DNA of 15,646 nt. Origin: Cryptobacterium sp. CAG:338 (lineage in GTDB: Bacteria; Actinomycetota; Coriobacteriia; Coriobacteriales; Eggerthellaceae). Shown here in pieces: positions 1 through 5,339 of this stretch. The position numbers and the translations under genes are program-made. Position 1 is the stretch's first letter. Every line of letters starts with the position of its first letter. Location of the stretch: the NCBI GenBank assembly GCA_000435475.1, contig FR896065.1, positions 13,238 to 28,883 on the forward strand. Reading direction: 5' to 3'. The notes beneath the pieces are model-generated. The model was not told where the DNA came from. It saw only the letters and a program-made list of their open reading frames with translations, and ran no database searches.

Positions 1-1
1 T

Positions 2-442
2 GCTGGCACCTATACGGTAACCGCATCCGCGCTTAATGTGCGTACTGGTCCAGGAGTTAATTACGCAAAGAAAAGCTACGGCCAGTTGACCGCCAATGCA
101 AAGGCTCATGCGTACTCCAACGGCTGCCTTAAGCAGGGTACACGTGTGACGGTATATGAGTGCACTAACGGCTGGGCACGCATCCCATCTGGCTGGGTAA
201 GCACTGCTTACTTGAGCAAAGCTGGATCGTCTAGTGTATCAACCGCTAAATCTGGTACGTATGTGGTCGACGTAAATACACGCCTTAATGTACGGACTGG
301 TCCAGGTACTAACTACCGCATTACTGGCACGCTTAGTGACGGTTATACGCTGTACAACGTTACAATCTCTAATGGATGGGGTAAGTATCAGGCATACACT
401 GGTACTCGCTACGTAAGCGCACAGTACTTGGATGCGGCATAG
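2..442 (+). CDS. C-terminal part of phage lysin with two SH3 repeats (5' partial)
   Basis: The frame is open from base 2, so the gene starts upstream and only its last 146 residues are here. Two bacterial SH3 (SH3_3/SH3b) repeats are visible, each beginning with the typical signature: ALNVRTGPGVNY near residue 11 and RLNVRTGPGTNY near residue 93. Each ends with a W-x-S/YVSxxYL-like strand (GWVSTAYL, RYVSAQYL). In the family such repeats bind Gram-positive cell wall and are fused to an N-terminal amidase, muramidase or peptidase domain, which lies outside the window. The stop at 440-442 is followed by a strong terminator and the phage attachment site, the usual place for a lysin at the end of the late operon. 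A host wall hydrolase is possible but less likely, because phage att arm repeats start only about 70 bases downstream. The catalytic type cannot be told. Confidence 0.85.
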   Translation, partial: AGTYTVTASALNVRTGPGVNYAKKSYGQLTANAKAHAYSNGCLKQGTRVTVYECTNGWARIPSGWVSTAYLSKAGSSSVSTAKSGTYVVDVNTRLNVRTGPGTNYRITGTLSDGYTLYNVTISNGWGKYQAYTGTRYVSAQYLDAA

Positions 443-481
443 TCTAATCACATGACTAATTAGATTAGCCATAGACTAATT

Positions 482-507
482 AAGGGAGCCATTGCGGCTC
501 CCTTTTA
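482..507 (+). terminator. Rho-independent terminator after the lysin gene
   Basis: A perfect 7-bp GC-rich stem GGGAGCC (484-490) / GGCTCCC (496-502) with a 5-base loop is followed by TTTT. Flanking AA/TT pairs can lengthen the stem to 9 bp. It lies 40 bases after the lysin stop and would end late-operon transcription before the attachment site. Just upstream, GACTAATTA occurs twice (454-462 and 474-482), and a TCTAAT/ATTAGA inverted pair (443-448, 459-464) could form a weak hairpin. Confidence 0.85.
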
Positions 508-513
508 CTTTCG

Positions 514-534
514 TTCCGAAATTCATTCCGAAAT
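514..534 (+). repeat. Left integrase arm-type repeats (P arm)
   Basis: TTCCGAAAT occurs twice, at 514-522 and 526-534, starts 12 bp apart. The same 9-mer recurs on the other side of the tRNA-like core in the same orientation. This is the expected layout of arm-type binding sites for a tyrosine integrase's N-terminal domain. The role is inferred from position; the repetition is directly seen. Confidence 0.7.
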
Positions 535-632
535 AATCCTGAGAAAATCCGATCTTAATGATCGCCGTGGTCGCTATGATCGTTTGACCTGCACTTTTTG
601 AACGTTATGAGCGTATTGATACATATATAGAG

Positions 633-681
633 CACCTTCACACGGTGGGGGTCGCTGGTTCGAACCCAGTAGCGCCCACCA
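633..681 (+). other. attP core: 3' part of tRNA-Val(CAC)
   Basis: The stretch matches the 3' part of a tRNA: anticodon stem CACC (633-636), loop TTCACAC (637-643; anticodon CAC, valine, at 639-641), stem GGTG (644-647), variable bases, T stem GCTGG (654-658), loop TTCGAAC (659-665), stem CCAGT (666-670), acceptor strand AGCGCCC (671-677), then ACCA. There is no D arm or 5' acceptor strand upstream: only three bases separate an upstream GAGC from the anticodon loop, so this is not an intact tRNA. Integrases commonly use tRNA 3' ends and the phage copy restores the gene on insertion. Arm repeats on both sides and int 107 bp downstream support an attachment core. The exact crossover bases and core limits cannot be set without the host attB. 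Confidence 0.85.
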
Positions 682-691
682 TTGAAATGCC

Positions 692-725
692 AGGTCACAA
701 GGCTGTATGCTTTGTGACCTTTTTT
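692..725 (+). terminator. Terminator just downstream of the tRNA-derived att core
   Basis: AGGTCACAA (692-700) pairs perfectly with TTGTGACCT (712-720) around an 11-base loop, and the descending arm runs into five further T (721-725). It lies 10 bases after the tRNA CCA on the tRNA strand. After integration it would sit behind the rebuilt tRNA-Val gene, so the phage seems to supply a replacement terminator. The minus strand lacks a T run here, so it is not an evident terminator for int. Confidence 0.75.
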
Positions 726-750
726 GATACAGGGGCAAAACACTGTTTTA

Positions 751-781
751 TTCCGAAATAATTCCGAAATCGTTCCGACGA
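751..781 (+). repeat. Right integrase arm-type repeats (P' arm)
   Basis: TTCCGAAAT at 751-759 and 762-770, and the related TTCCGACGA at 773-781, start exactly 11 bp apart, close to one helical turn. They match the left repeats at 514-534 and lie between the att core and the 3' end of int. This phased array is what one expects for cooperative binding of integrase arm-binding domains. Confidence 0.7.
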
Positions 782-787
782 ATTGCA

Positions 788-1903
788 TTATTTTGCATTT
801 AATTTAGCCACAGCTTCTTCTAAATCGTCGGTATTTACGTGTGTGTAAATGCGCATCGAAACGCGTTCGTCTTTCTGCCTTAGAAGCTGCTGAATAACCT
901 TTGGCGGTAGTATCTTTGCTGATTCAGTTGCAAACGTATGGCGCAAGTCGTGGAAGTGAACACCTTCGCATCCTAACTTTTTTCTGTTTCGCTGCCACCA
1001 TCTTCCTAAGACCTTAGGGTCTAATGGGTCGCCAAGCTCATTGGCGCATACGGTGTGCTCATCGCCTTGTATAACGCCATATTTTTTCATCTGACGTGCT
1101 TGTTCTTCTTTACGAGCTAGTAAGTAGACAACTAACGCTTCCTGCACTGGTATGGCTGTTAGCTTTCGATTGTGCGCTTTGGTGTCGGGAAGCATCAGGA
1201 TACCGTCTATCAAGTTGACGTTCTTCCATTGCAGCTTTGCGCATTCACTTCGCCTGAGACCTGCTAACAATGCCAGCATTACTGCAGCATGATGCCTATC
1301 GGTTGGAGTACATGCCTTTATCAGATTCTCCTGCTGTTCCCTGGTAAGGGGTTCACGTTCTTCGGTATCAACCCTAGGCCGTTCTACGTTTTCAAAGGGG
1401 TTTCGAAACGCTAAACCTTGAGGGATAGCGTATAAGTTATACATGGTGCTGGCTGTTTGCAGCACCATATTAACGTATGTACCTGATAACGGTTTACCGC
1501 TGGCACTATCGCCTGATAGCATCGCCTTGACGGCATTCTGTATCATATAAGGCTCTAATTTGCCTGCAGGCATCTTACCAATATGGCGAGATAGAGCATC
1601 AAGCAGTCCTTCTATTTTGTTTGCAGTACTTTCTTCAATTTGCTTCATATTAAGGCGATGCGGTACGTATTCCTCTGCAAGCTGTTCGAAGGTCAGTTTG
1701 CGCCCAGGAGCATTACTTGATTGGTTTTCGACTTCTTGCTCGAACTCCGCAAGCGCAGCCTTGGCTTCACGGTAAGTTCCGCTGAAAGTCTTAGTCTTTT
1801 CACCATACTTACCCGTTCGCGGATTAAGCCCCGTGCTAACACGCAGTAGCCACTTCCTGCACTTCCCACGCGGCTTACCAGGCTCTAATTGCTTAGGCTC
1901 CAT
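788..1903 (-). CDS. int: Phage tyrosine integrase (371 aa)
   Basis: Site-specific recombinase expected to integrate and, with an excisionase, excise the phage at the adjacent tRNA-Val att core. Order: an N-terminal AP2-like arm-binding region (about residues 10-60), a SAM-like core-binding domain (about 70-175, beginning TFEQLAEEYV) and the catalytic domain (about 190-371). Catalytic residues seen: R217 in AGLRRSE, K242 or nearby in DTKAHNRK, H318 and R321 in HDLRHT, and nucleophile Y353 in RIYTHV. The position normally His/Trp before the tyrosine reads LRQKDE, so Gln343 (or Lys344 with another spacing) replaces it. I chose ATG 1903 because AGGGG lies 9 bases upstream; an ATG at 1981 would add 26 residues but has no ribosome site and would translate through a hairpin. 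It is the last gene of the leftward lysogeny operon. Confidence 0.93.
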   Translation of the reverse strand: MEPKQLEPGKPRGKCRKWLLRVSTGLNPRTGKYGEKTKTFSGTYREAKAALAEFEQEVENQSSNAPGRKLTFEQLAEEYVPHRLNMKQIEESTANKIEGLLDALSRHIGKMPAGKLEPYMIQNAVKAMLSGDSASGKPLSGTYVNMVLQTASTMYNLYAIPQGLAFRNPFENVERPRVDTEEREPLTREQQENLIKACTPTDRHHAAVMLALLAGLRRSECAKLQWKNVNLIDGILMLPDTKAHNRKLTAIPVQEALVVYLLARKEEQARQMKKYGVIQGDEHTVCANELGDPLDPKVLGRWWQRNRKKLGCEGVHFHDLRHTFATESAKILPPKVIQQLLRQKDERVSMRIYTHVNTDDLEEAVAKLNAK

Positions 1904-1946
1904 GGTATAATTCCCCTGCCGATCGTTGCTCGATTGGTTCACCTTT

Positions 1947-1990
1947 TGCCCCGCGCTGGTCGCCAAACTTTTGCGGGGCATTATTTATTT
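1947..1990 (+). other. Stem-loop between the candidate exclusion gene and int
   Basis: TGCCCCGC (1947-1954) pairs with GCGGGGCA (1973-1980), loop 18 bases, followed on the plus strand by TTATTTATTT. On the minus strand, the direction of both flanking genes, it lies in the 81-base gap upstream of int and is followed by AAAAGG rather than a T run. It could therefore end plus-strand transcripts antisense to the operon, or slow or protect the lysogeny mRNA before int. Function uncertain. Confidence 0.4.
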
Positions 1991-2872
1991 AGATTCTTTT
2001 ATTTTATTTTCTATGTATTTGAAAACGTCATGATTCTCTTCGATCAATTCTGCTCCAAGGTCTGTCATTGACCACTTCCTTTTATCTGTGTCGATGTACT
2101 CATAATCGATTAAATCTAAATTCTTAAACTTTATTAGCTCCGTGTTGGCTTCAAGTATGTAGTCGTTATCGTATTCGCTATCGTAGTCCTTAAAATTAAA
2201 TCCATCATCGCTTGTATAAACAGCCCAAAGGACTACTTTTGAATTGTGGTCTAGATGCTTTATGTAATCGGTAAGCTCATTCTTTTTCTCTTCGCGTTCT
2301 TTAAGTTGTTTTGCTTGTTTGCTTTCCACTACTTCTGGGTGCCTGGTAATGAGATCGTTTATTTCTGGCTTTAGACTCCATGTGCAATATGTTCCAGGGG
2401 CCATAAGAGGAGGAACGCTAATTAATCCAGCACTTGCTAGGGTCATAAGGGCGCTATCAAGTGCTTCTGCTTCAATTGATCCTCCCGCTTCATATATTTC
2501 AGCCAATATATCTTTTTGTGCATCAGGAAATTTGCTTACATATTCCGTAAGTTCTTTCTCGGTTAATTTTGGGTTTTCAAGCTTCTGTATCTTTGCCTTT
2601 AAAGATGAGGTTTCGTCAGATAAACTAGCATTTTTCTTAGCAAGTTCCGCGTTTTCGATCTTGCAGCTATTCAGGTCTTCTTTAAGCTTCTCCTCGTTTT
2701 TCAGTCTTTTGTTCAACCGATAGTACTGGACTGTCGCTCCTAAAATGCCCCCAAAAACAAGTACGAGAAAACCCAAACCAATAACATCCCAAAAATAATA
2801 CGTGATCGACCAAGCAAGCCAGTTACCATCAATACTGCTAGCGATTGTGTATACATCACCAACTCCCATCAT
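1985..2872 (-). CDS. Membrane-anchored winged-helix-like lysogeny protein, candidate superinfection exclusion
   Basis: A 295-residue protein with a short N terminus, one strong membrane helix (about residues 28-49), a charged coiled coil (about 52-98) and a long, mostly acidic part. That part holds two similar blocks that look like winged-helix or helical repeats: one near 118-165 (starting DAQKDILAEIYEAGG) and one near 210-285 (starting NSKVVLWAVYTSDDG, ending in a KWSMTDLGAELIEE wing-like stretch). Translation starts at ATG 2872 with AGGAGG seven bases upstream. It lies between repressor and integrase on the lysogeny strand, so it is expected to be made in the prophage state. That position and the membrane tether resemble SieB-type superinfection exclusion proteins, but I cannot confirm family membership; another moron or a membrane-bound regulator are alternatives. 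Confidence 0.6.
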   Translation of the reverse strand: MMGVGDVYTIASSIDGNWLAWSITYYFWDVIGLGFLVLVFGGILGATVQYYRLNKRLKNEEKLKEDLNSCKIENAELAKKNASLSDETSSLKAKIQKLENPKLTEKELTEYVSKFPDAQKDILAEIYEAGGSIEAEALDSALMTLASAGLISVPPLMAPGTYCTWSLKPEINDLITRHPEVVESKQAKQLKEREEKKNELTDYIKHLDHNSKVVLWAVYTSDDGFNFKDYDSEYDNDYILEANTELIKFKNLDLIDYEYIDTDKRKWSMTDLGAELIEENHDVFKYIENKIKESK

Positions 2873-2899
2873 GCGCTCACCTCCTGGGATGCAGGTATA

Positions 2900-3241
2900 T
2901 CATTTGGCAGCATCTTTAGACATTGCCGCAGCGTCTCGTGCGGTATCCAGGATTCTTTCTTTTCTATCTACAGTGGACGATCGGTAGCAGTCCATTAGCT
3001 CTTGTTCGTAGGGACTATTTATAAGCGTTTCTTCCTTTGGGTGCGATTCGTACCAGCCAAGTACATCGTTGGGTGTGCAGCCAAGAGCAACTGCGCAATT
3101 CCATACTTGCTCAGCATTCATCATTGCTGCGCCCGATTCCCAAGACCTGTACGTGTATTTATTTACGCCGATTTTGTCGGCAAAATCATCGCGATTAGAA
3201 TAGCCTGCCGCTTTTCTAAGTCTCATAAGCTGGATGTTCAT
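2900..3241 (-). CDS. Short XRE-family repressor (CI-like)
   Basis: A 113-residue protein with an N-terminal helix-turn-helix of the XRE/Cro-CI type at about residues 3-60 (MRLRKAAGYSNRDDFADKIG ... YRSWESG) and a C-terminal helical tail. There is no S24/LexA-like peptidase domain, so RecA-stimulated self-cleavage is not expected. It is the first gene of the leftward operon, starts at ATG 3241 behind AAGGAG, and is transcribed away from the operator region, as expected for the phage repressor. It shares the unusual stretch CTPNDVLGW with the Cro-like protein at 3719-3940 (CTPNDLLGW), suggesting the two arose from a common ancestor or bind alike. The repressor role is inferred from position. Confidence 0.85.
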   Translation of the reverse strand: MNIQLMRLRKAAGYSNRDDFADKIGVNKYTYRSWESGAAMMNAEQVWNCAVALGCTPNDVLGWYESHPKEETLINSPYEQELMDCYRSSTVDRKERILDTARDAAAMSKDAAK

Positions 3242-3272
3242 TGCTATTCTCCTTAGCTTGTTCTATATGCGA

Positions 3273-3301
3273 ATAATACAACGAAATTAGCAAATACACA
3301 A
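3273..3301 (-). promoter_or_regulatory. Leftward promoter for repressor, exclusion candidate and int
   Basis: On the minus strand TTGTGT (complement of 3296-3301) and TATTAT (complement of 3273-3278) are separated by exactly 17 bp. The -10 box is 31 bases from the repressor start. A TTAGCA operator half site (3287-3292) lies in the spacer, consistent with autoregulation by the repressor. Confidence 0.65.
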
Positions 3302-3320
3302 TCAAATTATTAGTTTTTGC

Positions 3321-3349
3321 TTGACACTGCTAACCAGAGTGTTTACTAT
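3321..3349 (+). promoter_or_regulatory. Rightward early promoter
   Basis: A consensus -35 TTGACA (3321-3326), a 17-bp spacer and -10 TACTAT (3344-3349) read into the early operon. A TGCTAA half site (3328-3333) follows the -35 box directly, and a palindrome of the same motif lies 12 bp after the -10 box, so a protein bound there would block initiation. This is the best promoter in the window. Confidence 0.85.
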
Positions 3350-3360
3350 TCACCTAGAGT

Positions 3361-3377
3361 TGCTAATCTGCTTAGCA
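3361..3377. promoter_or_regulatory. Palindromic operator TGCTAA-N5-TTAGCA
   Basis: A perfect 6-bp inverted repeat with a 5-bp centre lies just downstream of the rightward -10 box, between promoter and first gene. Single copies of the half site occur at 3328-3333 (rightward promoter spacer) and 3287-3292 (leftward promoter spacer), with a near match TTAGCT at 3253-3258 by the repressor's ribosome site. The arrangement resembles a phage operator set bound by the flanking XRE repressor and/or the Cro-like protein. Confidence 0.65.
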
Positions 3378-3396
3378 CTTCTTGAAAGGAGCCTAA

Positions 3397-3546
3397 ATGC
3401 ATATCGCAGGAACAGTACTTATTTTTCTTTCGCTTTTCCTGGGATTCGAAGCAGGACCGTGGGTATTTTTCATCGGTGTTGCCATGGTTGGCTTCGAGTT
3501 CGGCAAAAGGTTCGCCAACTGGGATTGGAAGAAGGAGCGGAAATGA
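3397..3546 (+). CDS. Tiny membrane protein, 49 aa
   Basis: First gene of the rightward operon. ATG 3397 follows AAAGGAG at 5-base spacing; the reading frame ends at TGA 3544-3546 and overlaps the next start as ATGA. The peptide is strongly hydrophobic from about residue 3 to 34 (for example GTVLIFLSLFLGF and WVFFIGVAMVGF), probably two short membrane helices, with a basic tail ending WKKERK. I do not recognise a family. The good ribosome site, translational coupling and clear membrane character argue for a real gene despite its size. Its first position under the repressor-controlled promoter suggests a very early membrane role, which is inference. Confidence 0.7.
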   Translation: MHIAGTVLIFLSLFLGFEAGPWVFFIGVAMVGFEFGKRFANWDWKKERK

Positions 3547-3719
3547 AGAACTACGTCTTAGTTCTTATTTGGCTGATCTGGGCAGTGTTCTTTGGAACTG
3601 GACTTTACAGCAAGTCTATCGGATTGGAACACGAAGGAAACAGCTTGCTCATTATGGCATTGCCATTCTCAGGAATTCTTCTTGGTTGGGGCTTATACGA
3701 AGTGAAGGGAGGTAAGTAA
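3543..3719 (+). CDS. Small membrane protein, 58 aa
   Basis: Starts at ATG 3543, overlapping the previous stop by 4 bases, with GAAGGAG upstream; ends at TAA 3717-3719, which overlaps the following ATG. Two membrane helices are likely, residues 4-21 (VLVLIWLIWAVFFGTG) and about 34-51 (SLLIMALPFSGILLGWG), joined by a short polar loop. No family recognised. A longer open frame runs back to the promoter region but has no ribosome site and would cover the promoter and the preceding gene. Two coupled membrane peptides in a row suggest that they act together. Confidence 0.72.
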   Translation: MKNYVLVLIWLIWAVFFGTGLYSKSIGLEHEGNSLLIMALPFSGILLGWGLYEVKGGK

Positions 3720-3940
3720 TGGAATTCAACAACGAAGTATTAGCTGAAAACATCCGTTCTCGCTTAGGCGTGCTCAAGATGTCTCGTCGTGAACTTGCTG
3801 AGAAGGCTGGCGTATCTGTTAGCACCGTGAACCTTTGCGCCAACGGTGAACAGATTCCAGGAGCCGACAAGCTGTTTGCAATGTCTGAGGCTTTGCAGTG
3901 TACGCCTAATGACTTGCTCGGATGGCAGAAGAGCGCGTAA
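3719..3940 (+). CDS. Cro-like XRE-family regulator, 73 aa
   Basis: A small helix-turn-helix protein of the XRE family (about residues 6-62, with MSRRELAEKAGVSVSTVNLC as the HTH core). It is almost only the DNA-binding domain, as in Cro proteins. ATG 3719 overlaps the preceding stop by one base and follows GGGAGG. It ends with CTPNDLLGW, nearly identical to CTPNDVLGW in the minus-strand repressor. Third gene behind the rightward promoter, a usual site for Cro; it probably represses the leftward promoter through the shared operators. It could instead be a weak second repressor. Confidence 0.82.
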   Translation: MEFNNEVLAENIRSRLGVLKMSRRELAEKAGVSVSTVNLCANGEQIPGADKLFAMSEALQCTPNDLLGWQKSA

Positions 3941-3953
3941 GGAGGTGATTTAT

Positions 3954-4190
3954 TTGGCAACGGTATCTGAACAGCTTGACGCTTCTATCGAGGAAAAGAA
4001 AGCATATACGCGCTTGCTCAACTCAATCGCTGACTTTAGCGAAAAGCTGGTTAAGGGAGAGGCCACCCCTGACGAAATTGCATACATGTCAAAGGTGGCT
4101 GATCTTGCGGAACAGGCTAAGTACGAACGCATGAAGAATGCGATCTATCAGCAGTTCCATTTTGGTAGCGATTTACTTAGTTCTCTGTAG
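3954..4190 (+). CDS. Small helical protein, 78 aa, TTG start
   Basis: The frame contains no ATG at the right place. A TTG at 3954 sits 8 bases after a perfect AAGGAGG, so I chose it; a GTG at 3945 overlaps the ribosome site. The protein is predicted to be almost all helical and charged (EQLDASIEEKKAYTRLLNSI, DEIAYMSKVADLAEQAKYER), with no membrane segment or known motif. It belongs to the early operon after the Cro-like gene. Its last 18 bases overlap the end of a convergent minus-strand gene. No function is proposed. Confidence 0.7.
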   Translation: MATVSEQLDASIEEKKAYTRLLNSIADFSEKLVKGEATPDEIAYMSKVADLAEQAKYERMKNAIYQQFHFGSDLLSSL

Positions 4191-4379
4191 CCAGTCGTGG
4201 TAGCACTCAAGGGTGAATAGAGAAAAACGCTGAGCGTATTCTATTGCTACAACGGCCTTACCTTGATCGGTTTTTGCTTCTTCTAAATAACCAAGATAGG
4301 TCTCTGTAAGCTTCTCACGTTTCTCGTCATATTTTCCACGATCAATCTCGGATAGAAAATCGCTGAAATCTTTATTCAT
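4173..4379 (-). CDS. Small acidic protein on the opposite strand of the early operon, 68 aa
   Basis: ATG 4379 on the minus strand follows GGGAGGTGAAAGCA, a strong ribosome site at good spacing. The 68-residue product is soluble and helical (DFSDFLSEIDRGKYDEKREK, then KAVVAIEYAQRFSLFTLECY), with no known motif. The plus strand across 4191-4424 is rich in stops, so nothing else explains this stretch. It is antisense to the surrounding early operon and convergent with the 78-aa gene, overlapping it by 18 bases. I see no clear promoter upstream. It may be a separately expressed moron or a regulator made in the lysogen. Confidence 0.55.
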   Translation of the reverse strand: MNKDFSDFLSEIDRGKYDEKREKLTETYLGYLEEAKTDQGKAVVAIEYAQRFSLFTLECYHDWLQRTK

Positions 4380-4424
4380 TGCTTTCACCTCCCTTAACAA
4401 GAGAGGGTAACACGGAAAGCCGAG

Positions 4425-4571
4425 GTGATTCCCATTAAGAAAGCATGGCATTGGCTGATCTATGAATCCAGTACGCAGCAGTTCGCGGCAGTCGCATCAG
4501 CGGTGGTTGTTCTTGGCTGTGCGCTGAGTTTCACGGCTGGCTACCTAATTGTAAAAGCACTCATGAATTAG
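4425..4571 (+). CDS. Tiny membrane protein, 48 aa, non-ATG start
   Basis: Reads from GTG 4425 to TAG 4569-4571, just before the antirepressor. About residues 19-45 form one membrane helix (AAVASAVVVLGCALSFTAGY), with a basic N-terminal IKKAW stretch before it. The start is uncertain: GTG 4425 has only a weak upstream site (GGAAAG), while an in-frame ATT at 4434 is preceded by GAGGTGAT at ideal spacing but would be a rare start codon. No family recognised. Its size and topology resemble the other tiny membrane proteins of this operon. Confidence 0.5.
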   Translation: MIPIKKAWHWLIYESSTQQFAAVASAVVVLGCALSFTAGYLIVKALMN

Positions 4572-4583
4572 GAAGGAGGAGAG

Positions 4584-5339
4584 ATGGACATTCAAGTTTT
4601 CAACAATGAGCAGTTTGGCAATGTTCGCGCCATGAGCTTAAACGACGAGCCTTGGTTTGTAGCTAAAGATGTTTGCGATGTCCTTGGTATTAAGACAAAC
4701 CATTTGCGCGAAGACGGGCGCGGTCTTGATGATGATGAGGTAATGAATCTCCCTAATTGGGAGGTTGGCGGTAAAGCTCCTTTGATCGTTTCCGAAGCAG
4801 GATTTTACAAGCTGGTAATGCGATCCAGGAAGCCAGAAGCTAAAGCATTTCAGCGATGGGTTACTCATGAGGTCCTACCCGCGATCCGTCGCACTGGTGG
4901 CTACATGGTTGCCAAGCAAGACGAAACACCAGAGCAGATCATGGCACGCGCGGTGCTGGTAGCTCAAGACACCATCGAGCGTCAGAAGAAACAGATCGAG
5001 GAGCTTAAACCCAAGGCGCTCTTTGCTGATGCGGTAGCGGCAAGTGATGGCACCTGTTTGGTCGGCGAGCTCGCAAAAATGCTCAAGCAAAACGGCGTGA
5101 ACATGGGGCAAAACCGTCTGTTCGCCTGGATGCGCGAGCACGGTTATCTCGGTAAAACGGGAAGCAATCGTAATGTTCCAACGCAACGCGCAATGGAGCA
5201 AGGTCTGTTCCGCATCAAGGAGACCGCCGTTACCCATTCGGATGGCCACGTAACCATCAATCGCACGCCCAAGGTCACGGGCAAGGGCCAGCGTTACTTT
5301 ATCGACGCATTCGCAAAGCGGGGTGAGCTCGTTGGCTAA
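4584..5339 (+). CDS. ant: Phage antirepressor, Bro-N plus KilAC/ANT domains
   Basis: A 251-residue protein of two parts. Residues 1-107 match the Bro-N domain (FNNEQFGNVRAM, WFVAKDVCDVLGI, FYKLVMRSRKPEAKAFQRWV and the closing VLPAIRRTGGYM). About 135-245 match the ANT/KilAC domain (KALFADAVAASDGTCLVGEL, LAKMLKQNGVNMGQNRLFAW, TPKVTGKGQRYF). Proteins with this domain pair bind DNA or repressor and relieve phage repression. ATG 4584 follows AAGGAGGAGAG. The repressor here lacks a peptidase domain, so Ant may be the induction switch. Length is normal for the family, and the end overlaps the next gene by 17 bases. Confidence 0.92.
   Translation: MDIQVFNNEQFGNVRAMSLNDEPWFVAKDVCDVLGIKTNHLREDGRGLDDDEVMNLPNWEVGGKAPLIVSEAGFYKLVMRSRKPEAKAFQRWVTHEVLPAIRRTGGYMVAKQDETPEQIMARAVLVAQDTIERQKKQIEELKPKALFADAVAASDGTCLVGELAKMLKQNGVNMGQNRLFAWMREHGYLGKTGSNRNVPTQRAMEQGLFRIKETAVTHSDGHVTINRTPKVTGKGQRYFIDAFAKRGELVG

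Noticed and set aside
625..681. Complete tRNA gene
   Set aside because: Only the 3' part from the anticodon arm is present; no D arm or 5' acceptor strand can be found upstream, so it is an attachment core.
555..788. Minus-strand 77-aa reading frame over the attachment region
   Set aside because: It runs across the tRNA-derived core, the terminator hairpin and the arm repeats, and has no ribosome site.
1904..1981. Longer integrase start at 1981
   Set aside because: No ribosome site, and the extra 26 codons cover a GC-rich hairpin; ATG 1903 has AGGGG upstream.
3321..3542. Long N-terminal extension of the 58-aa membrane protein
   Set aside because: It would begin at the rightward -35 box and cover the promoter, operator and the 49-aa gene; ATG 3543 has its own ribosome site.
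4173..4451. Longer start (4451) for the minus-strand small protein
   Set aside because: The added residues read through its own ribosome site at 4384-4395 and lack a better one upstream.
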